The position numbers and the translations under genes were made by a program. The notes beneath the pieces were generated by a model. It saw nothing but the letters and a program-made list of their open reading frames with translations, was not told where the DNA came from and did not search any database. 46,971 bases of DNA from Streptomyces purpureus (GTDB taxonomy: Bacteria > Actinomycetota > Actinomycetes > Streptomycetales > Streptomycetaceae): positions 63,813 to 110,783 of the forward strand of contig NZ_BMQQ01000009.1 in assembly GCF_014648195.1 (NCBI RefSeq), in the 5' to 3' direction. Shown piece after piece: positions 17,233 to 25,406 of this stretch. How positions within the stretch are numbered: position 1 is the stretch's first letter; each line of letters starts with the position of its first letter.

Positions 17233-17484
17233 TCAGGACTCGGAGCGGCCGCGGCGCAGCGTCGCGAAGCCGATGCCGGCCGCGCCGACGGCGGCCACGG
17301 ATCCGCCCGCCACCAGCAGCGTCGAGTGGTCCCGCGCGGTGGAGAAACCCTCCGCCGCCGACCCGGCGGCGGGGGAGAGGGACGGGGACGGGGGCGCGGC
17401 GAAGGCGGCGGTGGCCGGGACCGCCAGCGCTCCGACGACGGCGGCGGTCAGGGCGGCGGCGCGAAGACGGGCGTAACTGCTCAC
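17233..17484 (-). CDS. Small secreted or membrane-anchored protein, unknown function
   Basis: An 83-residue protein. The signal peptide (about 1-29) ends in ATAAFAA. A short Pro/Ser/Ala-rich mature stretch of about 25 residues follows, then a C-terminal hydrophobic segment (STLLVAGGSVAAVGAAGIGFATL) and a basic tail RRGRSES. The tail layout looks like a sortase substrate but no LPxTG or LAxTG motif precedes it, so membrane insertion is more likely. Such tiny exported proteins are frequent in Streptomyces. A strong hairpin follows its stop and an 11-bp direct repeat lies upstream at 17602-17623, so it is probably a one-gene unit. Confidence 0.6.
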   Translation of the reverse strand: MSSYARLRAAALTAAVVGALAVPATAAFAAPPSPSLSPAAGSAAEGFSTARDHSTLLVAGGSVAAVGAAGIGFATLRRGRSES

Positions 17485-17601
17485 GGGGTGGTCCTTGGTA
17501 CGTCAGATGCTTCGATGACGCCTCCGACGCTAGGCCGCCTCCATTGCGGCTCCGTAACAGTGCCCCGTACGCGAGCGCGCGAAGCTGTCACCACCTCGCA
17601 C

Positions 17602-17623
17602 GGGTTCTGTCCGGGTTCTGTCA
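17602..17623. promoter_or_regulatory. Tandem 11-bp direct repeat upstream of the small secreted protein gene
   Basis: gggttctgtcc at 17602-17612 is followed directly by gggttctgtca at 17613-17623: two 11-bp units, 10 of 11 identical. Head-to-tail 11-bp units beginning GGTTC resemble PhoP (PHO-box) direct repeat units of Streptomyces, although the second half differs from the consensus. It is about 120 bp upstream of the start at 17484. Confidence 0.35.
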
Positions 17624-17652
17624 CGAGGCGGTACGGCGCCAGGAGCCCGGCC

Positions 17653-17901
17653 TCACCGCGCCCCGTGGGCCGCCCGCTCCTGGAGCGCCCGGCCCTGCGC
17701 CGCCGCGAGCCGCTCCTCGTACCCGCAGAACGCGCACTGCGTCGCGTACGTCGTCGAGAACGGGAACAGCGGCACGAAGAACAGCGTGAACTTCGTGACC
17801 CGCTTCCTGAGCGCGTGCGCGGCCGGATTGCCGCACCGTGCGCAGACCAGCGTCAGCATCGCGAGCTGGTACACGTACACCTTGGTGCCGAAGATGATCA
17901 T
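17653..17901 (-). CDS. Zinc-ribbon domain protein
   Basis: An 82-residue protein with two CxxC knuckles, CARCGNP (about 20-26) and CAFCGYE (about 55-61), separated by a hydrophobic segment TLFFVPLFPFSTTYATQ. This is the layout of small actinobacterial zinc-ribbon proteins; four cysteines should hold one Zn. The central segment could be membrane-embedded. Its ATG overlaps the stop of the HEAT-repeat gene (ATGA, 17898-17901), so the two are translated together and may interact. Function unknown. Confidence 0.8.
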   Translation of the reverse strand: MIIFGTKVYVYQLAMLTLVCARCGNPAAHALRKRVTKFTLFFVPLFPFSTTYATQCAFCGYEERLAAAQGRALQERAAHGAR

Positions 17902-20006
17902 CCGTGCGTTTCCGCTTCGCCGACCGCCACGTTCTCGATCTTCTCCAGCGCCGTACGGCAGAGCGCGAGCAGCTTCTCGTCCTGCGGGATGTCATGGCTG
18001 CCCGAGCCGCCCTCCACCACGTTGTGCCGGCACGGCCGGGCCAGCTCCGCCCGGAGCACCGGCTCCGCCTCAAGGGCCGCCGGACCCATCTCCGCCAGGC
18101 ACTCGGCGATCGCCACGCGCGCGTAGCGGTTGTCCCGCCAGGCCGCCAGGAGCACCGGCAGGGCCTCACCGGCCTCGCCGGTCACCCGCCACAGCGCCGC
18201 CGCGCTCTCCACCCGCAGCCACAGATCGAGGTCCGTCAGGCAGCCCCGCAGCGCCGGTGCGGCCGGCGCGGCCGCCGGGCCGATCGCCCCCAGCGCCCGG
18301 GCCGCCGAGCGCCGCTCCCCGGGGTTACGCGCCCGCAGCCAGGTGTCCAGCGTCGGCAGGACCGCCCTCGCGTCCCGCTCGACCGCCCACAGGGCCCGCG
18401 CGGCGGCCGTGGCGACCGTCGCCGACTCGCTGCCAAGCAGCCGCCGCAGATCCCCGACCGCCTCACGGGCCGCGGGCCCGAACGCGGTCAGGGCGCGCAG
18501 CGCCGATTCGAGCACCCAGTCCCGGCGGTACGGCGGCGCCCCGCGCACCACCCGCAGCACCTCCGGCAGCGCCTCCGTCGCCCCGACCGTCGCCAGGCCC
18601 AGCAGCAGAGGCGCCGCACGGTCGTACAGCTGGTCGTCCAGCTCCACCTCCGCCAACCGCTGCCGCAGCACCGGCCCGAGCGGCGCGGCCGCCGCCCCCA
18701 GTTGGCTGATCGTGTACGTCAGCTGATCCGGGATGTCGCCGCGCTCCAGCGCCTCGCCGAGCACCGGGACCGCGCGCGCGTCACCGCAGCGGGCCAGCGC
18801 GAGCAGCGCGCGGCCGAGCGCGATCCGCCCGTCCAGACGCTCCTGAAGCCAGGGCGTCGGCTCCAGCGCCACCCGCGCCGCCAGCGCGTCCGCGGCCGGC
18901 CTGGCCAGCTCGAACAGGCCCTCCAGCCAGCTGGCGGCCGCCTCCCGCAGCCGGGGCTCGGGGTCCGACAGCTGCTCGCCGACCAGCCGCACCACCTCGG
19001 CGTACGCGCCCCGCCAGCCGTGCACCAGACCGTTGCACATCCACACCGCGTCCGCCCGCTCCTGCCAGTCGGGGCTGCGCAGCTGGGCGGTGACCAGCGC
19101 GATCCGGTCCTCGACCCGGTCGCCGAGCGCCGAGTGCAGGGTCCGCAGCAGCTCGTCGGTCCACGGCGTCCCGCGGCCGGCGGACTGCTCCTCTCGGCGC
19201 TCCCGCAGCTGCCCCACGAGCGTGGCGGAACGCGTCACGGACCCCTCCGCGAGCGGGTTCGCCGGTGGCTCGTTCCGTACCTCCTCCAGGAGGCCGGTCA
19301 CCCGCGCCACGATGTCGGTCGGCAGCCGGGCCGGGGCGCAACGGGCCAGCTGGGCCAGGGCCGCGAGCCGCAGCCCCGGCGACTGCGCCGCGCCGGAGAG
19401 CCAGCCGAGCCAGTCGACGGTCTCCTCGCGCAGCGAGGCGTGGCGTAGCGCGATCCGGCCCACGGCCTGCACCAGAGCGAGCCGGACGGGCGTGTCGCGC
19501 TCGACGGTGAGCCGCTCGCGCAGCAGATCGAGGACGCGCGCGGGCTCCCCGTGCAGCGACGCCAGCGCACACGGCGCGGCCAGCCGCACCTCCTGGTCCG
19601 GATCGCCGAGCAGCTCGATGAACGCGTCGGCGCCCGCGGCGACCGCGGCCGCCGCCATCGCGTAGTTCGCCGCGTCCTCGAACTCCTCGTCCTCCGGGTC
19701 GAGTCCGTCCAGCTCGTCGTCGTCCGCCAGGTCGATCCCGCCGATGCTGGTGAGCAACTCCACGATGCCGCCCCGGTCCTGGACCTGCGGATCCACCACC
19801 AGCTCCAGCAGGAACGGAATGCAGGCCAGCGTGCAGTCGTACACATCACCCTGGTGGTGCACGGCCCCGTACATGCCGTCCAGCGCGATCTCGCGCTCGG
19901 CCGCGTCGTCGGACGCCAGCCCCCGGAGCATGCCCGGCACGTCGTCGGCCGGCCCGTAGGCATGCCTCATGGAAGTCCAGTCGACCTCCTCGATCCCCGT
20001 CAACAT
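17898..20006 (-). CDS. HEAT-repeat protein
   Basis: A 702-residue all-helical repeat protein. The start is the ATG at 20006 (MLTGIEEVDWTSMRHAYG), preceded by a ggggagg site; the frame is open further upstream but that extension looks non-coding. From about residue 25 to the end the sequence is a series of HEAT/armadillo-like helical pairs. Examples are DPDQEVRLAAPCALASL, DPEPRLREAAASWLEGL, PGERRSAARALGAIGPAA and LWLRVESAAALWRVTG. An acidic insert (DDDELDGLDPEDEEFED) lies near residue 110. Such scaffolds bind proteins or nucleic acids, and no catalytic motif is seen. It is coupled to the zinc-ribbon gene downstream. The family is certain; the partner and role are not. Confidence 0.85.
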   Translation of the reverse strand: MLTGIEEVDWTSMRHAYGPADDVPGMLRGLASDDAAEREIALDGMYGAVHHQGDVYDCTLACIPFLLELVVDPQVQDRGGIVELLTSIGGIDLADDDELDGLDPEDEEFEDAANYAMAAAAVAAGADAFIELLGDPDQEVRLAAPCALASLHGEPARVLDLLRERLTVERDTPVRLALVQAVGRIALRHASLREETVDWLGWLSGAAQSPGLRLAALAQLARCAPARLPTDIVARVTGLLEEVRNEPPANPLAEGSVTRSATLVGQLRERREEQSAGRGTPWTDELLRTLHSALGDRVEDRIALVTAQLRSPDWQERADAVWMCNGLVHGWRGAYAEVVRLVGEQLSDPEPRLREAAASWLEGLFELARPAADALAARVALEPTPWLQERLDGRIALGRALLALARCGDARAVPVLGEALERGDIPDQLTYTISQLGAAAAPLGPVLRQRLAEVELDDQLYDRAAPLLLGLATVGATEALPEVLRVVRGAPPYRRDWVLESALRALTAFGPAAREAVGDLRRLLGSESATVATAAARALWAVERDARAVLPTLDTWLRARNPGERRSAARALGAIGPAAAPAAPALRGCLTDLDLWLRVESAAALWRVTGEAGEALPVLLAAWRDNRYARVAIAECLAEMGPAALEAEPVLRAELARPCRHNVVEGGSGSHDIPQDEKLLALCRTALEKIENVAVGEAETHG

Positions 20007-20115
20007 GCCCCGCCTCCCCGTTGAACACCGAACTTGGGGGCAAGTGTGCACCACCACGACGACAAGCAGGACCCGGCAATCGGACGCGGTTGGAGAGCCC
20101 TCTTTGCGCCACTCC

Positions 20116-21051
20116 TCAGCCGTCCGCACCCTTGTCCGGAACCAGCCCCTCCTCATCGCCCTCCGCCGCGTCCCGCAGCCGCAGCACGGTGATCAGGGAG
20201 TGGCGCGTGGTGCCCTGTGCGACCTCCGCCATGAGCCGGGGCGGTACGCGGCGGTACTCGACCTCGCCGAGCCCCGGCGCCATCGCCGTCCCCGTACCGG
20301 GGACGGGCTCCGGCAGCGCCGCGCCCGCCTGGCCGCGCAGCGGCGGGGCGAGCGGGCTGGAGACGACCGGCGTGTCGTCGTCCGGCAGCACCAGCGCCAG
20401 CGCCGCCGGCCGGGACCGCGCCCCGGTGAACCCGACCACCATCGCGTCCCGGGTGTCCGTGTGCCGCAATTTGCGCCACGCGCGCGTGCCGGCCTTGTAC
20501 GGCTGGTCCAGCCGCTTGATCACCAACCCCTCGACGCCGATCTCCGGCAGGGTCTCGTACCAGACGGCCGCCAGCTGCGGATCGGTCGTCATCGGCACCG
20601 GCTGCAGCGGCGGCCCCAGCGCCCCGAGCACGGCGACGAGCCGCTCACGCCGCCGCTCGTAGCGCACCGGCCGCAGGTCGCGGCCGTCCTCCGCCAGCAG
20701 GTCGAAGGCCGCGTACGAGGCGGGCAGCCGCACCGCCAGGGTCCGGGCCCGCACCGGCGTGGCGGCCGCCCGGCCCTGCACGGCGGCGAAGTCCGTCCGG
20801 CCACCGGTCCAGACGACCACCTCGCCGTCGAGGACCGTACCGGCCGGGAGCTGCCGCGCCGCGTCGACCAGATCGGGGAATGCGGCGGTGATGATCCGCC
20901 CCGACCGGGCCTGGAGCACGACGTCCCCGGCGTCCCGGAAGATCACCATCCGGTGGCCGTCGAACTTCGGCTCGTACGCCAGCCCCGCCCCGCGCGGCAG
21001 CGCGCCCACCGACTCGGCGAGCGCGACCCGCACGGGCGGCCGCAGGCTCAT
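20116..21051 (-). CDS. ATP-dependent DNA ligase (LigC/LigD-type, NHEJ)
   Basis: A 311-residue ligase. The adenylation motif KFDG is present in AYEPKFDGHRM (Lys29 is the AMP-accepting residue). Further nucleotidyltransferase motifs follow: LDGEVVVW, FDLLAEDGRDL, IGVEGLVIKR and RKLRHT. An OB-fold-like C-terminal part covers the last 90 residues. The length fits a minimal ligase without polymerase or nuclease domains. It seals double-strand breaks held by Ku. It lies 37 nt after the polymerase-domain gene on the same strand, and Ku is divergent, so the three activities of bacterial NHEJ are encoded by separate adjacent genes. The start ATG at 21051 is the first in frame with conserved sequence. 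Confidence 0.9.
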   Translation of the reverse strand: MSLRPPVRVALAESVGALPRGAGLAYEPKFDGHRMVIFRDAGDVVLQARSGRIITAAFPDLVDAARQLPAGTVLDGEVVVWTGGRTDFAAVQGRAAATPVRARTLAVRLPASYAAFDLLAEDGRDLRPVRYERRRERLVAVLGALGPPLQPVPMTTDPQLAAVWYETLPEIGVEGLVIKRLDQPYKAGTRAWRKLRHTDTRDAMVVGFTGARSRPAALALVLPDDDTPVVSSPLAPPLRGQAGAALPEPVPGTGTAMAPGLGEVEYRRVPPRLMAEVAQGTTRHSLITVLRLRDAAEGDEEGLVPDKGADG

Positions 21052-21088
21052 GGCAGTGACCTCATGGGGCTCATAGGGCTCGTGGCAC

Positions 21089-21973
21089 TCATGGCAGGGA
21101 CCCGGCGCCGCGGGTGTCGAAGAGCGGAGCGAGCAGATCCCCGTACATCCCCACCCGTGGCGCGACGTCCTCCAGCAGGAACACCAGCTGGCCGGGATCG
21201 GTGCAGGCCTCCACCTCCTCCCAGGTCACCGGCGTGGAGACGGCCGGGGTGCGGCGGGCGCGGAGCGTGTAGGGGGTGGCGGTGGTCTTCGCCGCCGCGT
21301 TCTGGCTGTGGTCGACGAAGACCTTGCCCGGGCGCAGCTTTTTGGCCATCCGGTGGACGACCAGCGAGGGAAGCTCCGCCTCCGCCTCGACGGCCAGTCG
21401 CCTCGCGTACGCGGACACCTCCTCCGACGGCGTCGGCACCAGCGGAACCAGCAGATGCAGCCCCTTCGCGCCGGACGTCTTCACGTACGCCACCAGCCCG
21501 TCCTCGGCCAGCCGCTCCCGCAGCCGCAGCGCCACCCGGCAGCACTCCACGACGGTGGCGGGCGAGCCCGGATCCAGGTCGAAGACGAGCCGGTCCGCCA
21601 CGGCCGGGGCGTCGGAGCGCCACTGCGGGGTGTGGAACTCCACGACCAGATTGGCGGCCCACATCAGCGACGGGAGGTCCTGGATCACGACCTGGCGTGC
21701 CGAAGGGTCGTCGGACCGGGGCACGGGGGCGGTCATCACCCAGTCGGGTGTGCCGGGCGGCGGGTTCTTGGTGAAGAAGAGCTGCCCGTCGGGCCCGTCC
21801 GGATAGCGCAGAAACGAGACGGGCCGCAGGTGCAGATGGGGGAGGAGGACACCCGCGGTGATGGCGTAATAGTGCAGCAGTTCGCCCTTGGTGGTGCCGG
21901 TCGCGGGGTACAGCACCTTGTCCAGATTGCTGAGCGGGAGGCGCCGCCCCTCCACCTCTGTGATGGGCGTCAT
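21089..21973 (-). CDS. LigD-type polymerase/primase domain protein (NHEJ)
   Basis: A 294-residue stand-alone LigD polymerase domain (archaeo-eukaryotic primase superfamily). The start is the ATG at 21973 (MTPITEVEGRRLPLSNLDKVLYP); the longer open frame crosses into the Ku gene and is rejected. Diagnostic segments are NLDKVLYPATGTTKGELLHYY near the N-terminus, the metal-binding VFDLDPG, VKTSGAKGLHLLVPL and a late YTLRARRTPAVSTPVTWEEV. These enzymes add ribo- or deoxynucleotides to broken ends before ligation. The gene shares a 60-bp divergent intergenic region with Ku (21974-22033), implying joint control of the repair set. Confidence 0.92.
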   Translation of the reverse strand: MTPITEVEGRRLPLSNLDKVLYPATGTTKGELLHYYAITAGVLLPHLHLRPVSFLRYPDGPDGQLFFTKNPPPGTPDWVMTAPVPRSDDPSARQVVIQDLPSLMWAANLVVEFHTPQWRSDAPAVADRLVFDLDPGSPATVVECCRVALRLRERLAEDGLVAYVKTSGAKGLHLLVPLVPTPSEEVSAYARRLAVEAEAELPSLVVHRMAKKLRPGKVFVDHSQNAAAKTTATPYTLRARRTPAVSTPVTWEEVEACTDPGQLVFLLEDVAPRVGMYGDLLAPLFDTRGAGSLP

Positions 21974-22033
21974 ACGATGAGAATCCCACATCTTCGGGCA
22001 TGGCCCATCAAAGCCGGGTGAAAGGAATGAAGC

Positions 22034-23107
22034 ATGCGATCCATCTGGAACGGTGCGATTTCCTTCGGGCTGGTCAGCATCCCGATCAAGCTGGTGAACG
22101 CGACCGAGAGCCGGTCGGTGTCGTTCCGGCAGATCCACACGGAGGACGGCGGCCGCATCCGCTACCGCAAGGTCTGCGAACTCGAAGGCGAGGAGGTCCC
22201 CGCCGCCGAGATCGGCAAGGCGTACGAGGAGGCGGACGGGACCATGATCCCGATCACCGACGAGGACCTCGCCGCGCTGCCCCTGCCGACCGCCAAGACG
22301 ATCGAGATCGTGGCGTTCGTCCCGGCCGGTGAGATCGACCCGCTCCAGATGGACGCCGCGTACTACCTCGCGGCGAACGGCGTCCCGGCTGCCAAGCCGT
22401 ACACCCTGCTGCGCGAGGCGCTCAAGCGCAGCGACAAGGTCGCCATCGCCAAGTTCGCGCTCCGCGGCCGCGAACGGCTGGGCATGCTGCGGGTCGTCGA
22501 CGAGGTGATCGCCATGCACGGCCTGCTGTGGCCCGACGAGATCCGCGCCCCCGAAGGCGTCGCCCCGGAGACCCGGGTGACCGTACGGGACGCCGAACTC
22601 GACCTCGCCGACGCCCTGATGGACACCCTCGGCGACGTCGACCTCGACTCCCTGCACGACGACTACCGCGAGGCCGTCGAGGCGATGATCGCCGCGAAGG
22701 CGGAGGGCGGCGGCGCGGTCACCCCGGAGGCCCCGGAGGAGGCGGAACCGGGCGGCAAGGTGATCGACCTGATGGCGGCCCTGGAAAGCAGCGTGCGCGC
22801 GGCCAAGGAGGCCCGCGGCGAGGGCGAGGGCGAGGTCGCCGAGGTCACCCCGCTCCCGTCCCGCAAGCGGACGGCCGCGGCCGTCCCGAAGGAGACGGGC
22901 GGCAAGAAGTCGACGGCGAAGACCGCGGCGAAGAAGACGGCGCCGGCACGCAAGACGACCGCGAAGACGGCGGCGAAGAAGACGGCGTCGTCGTCGAAGT
23001 CCACGGCCAAGTCGACGGCCAGGTCGACCTCTTCGGAGAAGGGGAAGAAGGCGGCGGCCAAGAAGACGACCGCGAAGAAGTCCTCGCCGCGCAAACGCTC
23101 CGCGTAG
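22034..23107 (+). CDS. ku: Ku protein for non-homologous end joining
   Basis: A 357-residue bacterial Ku. The N-terminus MRSIWNGAISFGLVSIPIKL is the family hallmark, and the core beta-barrel/ring domain covers about 1-260. The last roughly 75 residues are an extended Lys/Ala/Thr/Ser tail with repeats such as AKKTA and TAKTA, characteristic of actinobacterial Ku and likely to bind DNA non-specifically. Homodimeric Ku threads onto DNA ends and recruits the LigD-type ligase and polymerase, both encoded divergently just upstream. The ribosome binding site is gaaagga about 8 nt before the ATG. Confidence 0.95.
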   Translation: MRSIWNGAISFGLVSIPIKLVNATESRSVSFRQIHTEDGGRIRYRKVCELEGEEVPAAEIGKAYEEADGTMIPITDEDLAALPLPTAKTIEIVAFVPAGEIDPLQMDAAYYLAANGVPAAKPYTLLREALKRSDKVAIAKFALRGRERLGMLRVVDEVIAMHGLLWPDEIRAPEGVAPETRVTVRDAELDLADALMDTLGDVDLDSLHDDYREAVEAMIAAKAEGGGAVTPEAPEEAEPGGKVIDLMAALESSVRAAKEARGEGEGEVAEVTPLPSRKRTAAAVPKETGGKKSTAKTAAKKTAPARKTTAKTAAKKTASSSKSTAKSTARSTSSEKGKKAAAKKTTAKKSSPRKRSA

Positions 23108-23197
23108 GGTGCGGGGAGGGCGGGAGAGCGGACCGTACGCGCGGCAACGGCCCGCATGACGGGGCTACGGACCGTACATTCGGCAAGGGGGGCGCAG

Positions 23198-23983
23198 TTG
23201 AACGCGAAGGCTCACGGGAACACCGTCAACGGGAGGGCGAACGCGGGTACGTGGATACGCCAGTTCCACCCCGCCCCGGACGCCAAGCTCCGGCTCGTCT
23301 GCTTCCCGCACGCGGGCGGTGCGGCCGGCACGTACCAGCCGCTCTCCGCCGCGCTCCCGGCCGGCCTCGCGGCGCTCGCCGTGCAGTACCCCGGCCGCCA
23401 GGACCGTCTCGGCGAACCCTGCCTCGAGACGATCGCCGCGCTCGCGGACGAGGCCGCGGCCGCCCTCGACCTCTACACGGCGGAGCCCTACGCCCTCTTC
23501 GGCCACAGCATGGGCGCCCTGGTCGCCTTCGAGACCGCCCGCCGCCTCCAGAGCAAGGGCCTGCCCCCGGCCGCGCTGTTTGTCTCGGGCCGCCAGGGCC
23601 CCGCCCAGCCCCAGCTCCCCGACGGACTGCCGCCCCTGACCGAGCTGGACGACACGTGGGTCGTCGCCGAGGTCCGCCGCCTGGGCGGCGCCGGCAGTGT
23701 CCTGCTGGACCACCCGGAGATCCGCGAGCTGGCCCTGCCTTCCCTGCGCGCCGACTTCCGCGCGGTCTACACGTACGTCCACAGCCCCACCCCGCGCCTG
23801 ACCTGCCCGGTGATCGCCCTCACCGGCGACCGCGACCCGCGCGTCACCGGCCCCGGCGCGCGGGCCTGGGAGGCCGAGACCATGGGCCCCTTCAGCCTGC
23901 ACGTCCTGGAGGGCGGCCACTTCTATCTGGACGCCCACATCCCGCGCATCGCCGAACTCATCACGGCCTCCCTGCCGATGTGA
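23198..23983 (+). CDS. Type II thioesterase (alpha/beta hydrolase)
   Basis: A 261-residue external thioesterase. I choose the TTG at 23198 because aaggggggc lies just upstream; an ATG at 23156 in the same frame lacks a ribosome binding site. The oxyanion region reads CFPHAGGAAGTYQPL and the nucleophile elbow is FGHSMGALVAF. The catalytic Asp is probably in TGDRDPRVTG, and the catalytic His is in EGGHFYLDAH. Type II thioesterases remove misprimed or aberrant acyl groups from carrier proteins of polyketide or non-ribosomal peptide synthases. None of those genes is nearby, so it is an orphan that could serve a cluster elsewhere. Confidence 0.85.
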   Translation: MNAKAHGNTVNGRANAGTWIRQFHPAPDAKLRLVCFPHAGGAAGTYQPLSAALPAGLAALAVQYPGRQDRLGEPCLETIAALADEAAAALDLYTAEPYALFGHSMGALVAFETARRLQSKGLPPAALFVSGRQGPAQPQLPDGLPPLTELDDTWVVAEVRRLGGAGSVLLDHPEIRELALPSLRADFRAVYTYVHSPTPRLTCPVIALTGDRDPRVTGPGARAWEAETMGPFSLHVLEGGHFYLDAHIPRIAELITASLPM

Positions 23984-24128
23984 CCAGCTCCCGCAGGGAG
24001 GTTCTCATCGTCGCGTGATTCCCGCTCGGCCTCCCCGGCAAGGTGCGGCGGCAGATGCGGATTTGAGGTCCTCCAGCTTTTCTCCGACAGGCTGTAAGGA
24101 TCTGCCCCGCGCATGACATATACGGGGT

Positions 24129-24638
24129 GTGGAGAACAACCAGACCGTGAGCGAGTCGGGCCGCGGCACGCGGTTCACCGAGCTGTACACGCGGGAGTAC
24201 CCCCGGGTGCACGCCTTCGTCCACCGCAGAGCGGGGGACCGGGGCGCGGCCGAGGAGGTCACCGCGGAGGTGTTCCGGATCGCGTGGGAGCACGTGCTCG
24301 GGGGCGGGGAGGCGACGCCCGGATGGCTGTTCGTCACGGCCAGGAACGTGCTGGGCAACCACTACCGGGCCACCGCGCGGCTGACCGAGCTGCACCGGCG
24401 GATCGGTGAGGAACTGGACCGGGCGCCCGCGTCCGCCGAGGACTCCGCGGTCCTGGACACGCTCGACCGGCTGGCGGACCAGCACCGGGAGGTGCTGCTG
24501 CTCAGCTACTGGGACGGCCTCGGCGCGGCGGAGATCGGCCGTCTGCTCGGCTGCGGCGCCCCGGCCGTCTGGGTCCGTCTGCACCGGGCGCGCAAGGCGT
24601 TCCGTGAGCTCTACACCTCGTCCCGGGAGTCGGTATGA
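24129..24638 (+). CDS. ECF-type RNA polymerase sigma factor
   Basis: A 169-residue sigma-70 family protein with region 2 (TREYPRVHAFVHRRAGDRGAAEEVTAEVFRIAWEHV split by a short linker, about 21-57) and region 4 near the C-terminus (HREVLLLSYWDGLGAAEIGR ... VWVRLHRARKAFREL). No region 3 or extra C-terminal domain is present, as in ECF sigma factors. The start is the GTG at 24129, with only a weak ribosome binding site. Its stop overlaps the next ATG (24635-24638), so the downstream membrane protein is made in step and occupies the usual anti-sigma position. Confidence 0.88.
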   Translation: MENNQTVSESGRGTRFTELYTREYPRVHAFVHRRAGDRGAAEEVTAEVFRIAWEHVLGGGEATPGWLFVTARNVLGNHYRATARLTELHRRIGEELDRAPASAEDSAVLDTLDRLADQHREVLLLSYWDGLGAAEIGRLLGCGAPAVWVRLHRARKAFRELYTSSRESV

Positions 24639-25330
24639 AGCGTCCGAAGAACTCTGTTACGTCCGCCATGTCCGCGAAGCGGGTGGAGTCGCTGATCCGG
24701 CACGCCGATCCGCTGCCCCCCGGCGCGGCGGAGGCGGGTCTGTCCCCGCGTGCCGTGGCGGAGCTGGGCGCCCTGGTCGGCGGCGCCCGGCCCCCGGCGG
24801 GGACGGTGGCGCGGCCCCGGCGCCGGCGCGGTGTGCTGATCGCGGCGGTGGCCTGCGGGGCGGCCGCGGCGGTGGCCGCGATCGCCGTGTTCGCGGCGGG
24901 CGGCCCGGACGGCCCCGGGCCGGGCGGCGGGCTCGTCGCCGACGAACCCCACTACCCCTCGACGGCCGAACTGGAAGGTGCGGCCGACCTCATCGTGCGG
25001 GCGAAGCTGGGTGCCGGTACGGAGCGGACCACCGACGACATCACCTCGACGGTGGCCCCCGCCGAGGTGCTGGCGACGGCGAAGGGCACGGTGCCGGGCG
25101 GGCAGGTCACCGTCTCGTACACCCCGCCCGGCTCGGGCCCCGAGACCGCCGCGCTCGAGGCCGGCCGGGAGTACGTCTTCCTGCTGGAACACCAGGACGA
25201 CGGCCGGTACACCCTCGTGAACACCGCGCAGGGCGCCTACGGGGTCAGCGGCGGCAAGGCCGTGCCCTCCGAAGGCAACGAGGTGGCGCTGAGCCCGGCC
25301 GCCTTGAAGGCTCTCCGGCTGACCGGCTGA
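24635..25330 (+). CDS. Single-pass membrane protein coupled to the sigma factor (possible anti-sigma)
   Basis: A 231-residue protein. The cytoplasmic part (about 1-67) contains a short amphipathic helix MSAKRVESLIRHADP. One membrane helix follows (about 68-90, VLIAAVACGAAAAVAAIAVFAAG), then an extracytoplasmic domain of about 130 residues with STAELEGAADLIVRAKLG and EAGREYVFLLEHQDDGRYTLVN. The cytoplasmic part lacks the HxxxCxxC of zinc anti-sigma factors, so anti-sigma activity is inferred from position only. The outer domain matches the convergent lipoprotein (25407-26051) in order and spacing of motifs, suggesting a shared fold and perhaps a shared signal. A hairpin terminator follows. Confidence 0.75.
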   Translation: MKRPKNSVTSAMSAKRVESLIRHADPLPPGAAEAGLSPRAVAELGALVGGARPPAGTVARPRRRRGVLIAAVACGAAAAVAAIAVFAAGGPDGPGPGGGLVADEPHYPSTAELEGAADLIVRAKLGAGTERTTDDITSTVAPAEVLATAKGTVPGGQVTVSYTPPGSGPETAALEAGREYVFLLEHQDDGRYTLVNTAQGAYGVSGGKAVPSEGNEVALSPAALKALRLTG

Positions 25331-25347
25331 CCGGCTGACACGTGGAG

Positions 25348-25374
25348 GGGGTGCCGCCCACCGGGCGACACCCC
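25348..25374. terminator. Bidirectional hairpin terminator
   Basis: Arms 25348-25359 (ggggtgccgccc) and 25363-25374 (gggcgacacccc) pair over 12 positions with one mismatch and a 3-nt loop, followed by ttctgtt on the plus strand. It separates the convergent sigma/membrane-protein operon (+) from the lipoprotein gene (-). Confidence 0.7.
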
Positions 25375-25406
25375 TTCTGTTCACCTGACCTTGCGGCCGG
25401 CGCCGC

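Noticed and set aside
23120..23185. Direct repeat cggaccgtac between Ku and the thioesterase gene
   Set aside because: Only 10 bp, two copies, no symmetry and no clear promoter; not enough to call an operator.
24100..24128. Leaderless or ECF-type promoter immediately before the sigma factor gene
   Set aside because: TATACG-like bases are present but neither a GGAAC/GTCT-type ECF pair nor a properly spaced TAnnnT could be found.
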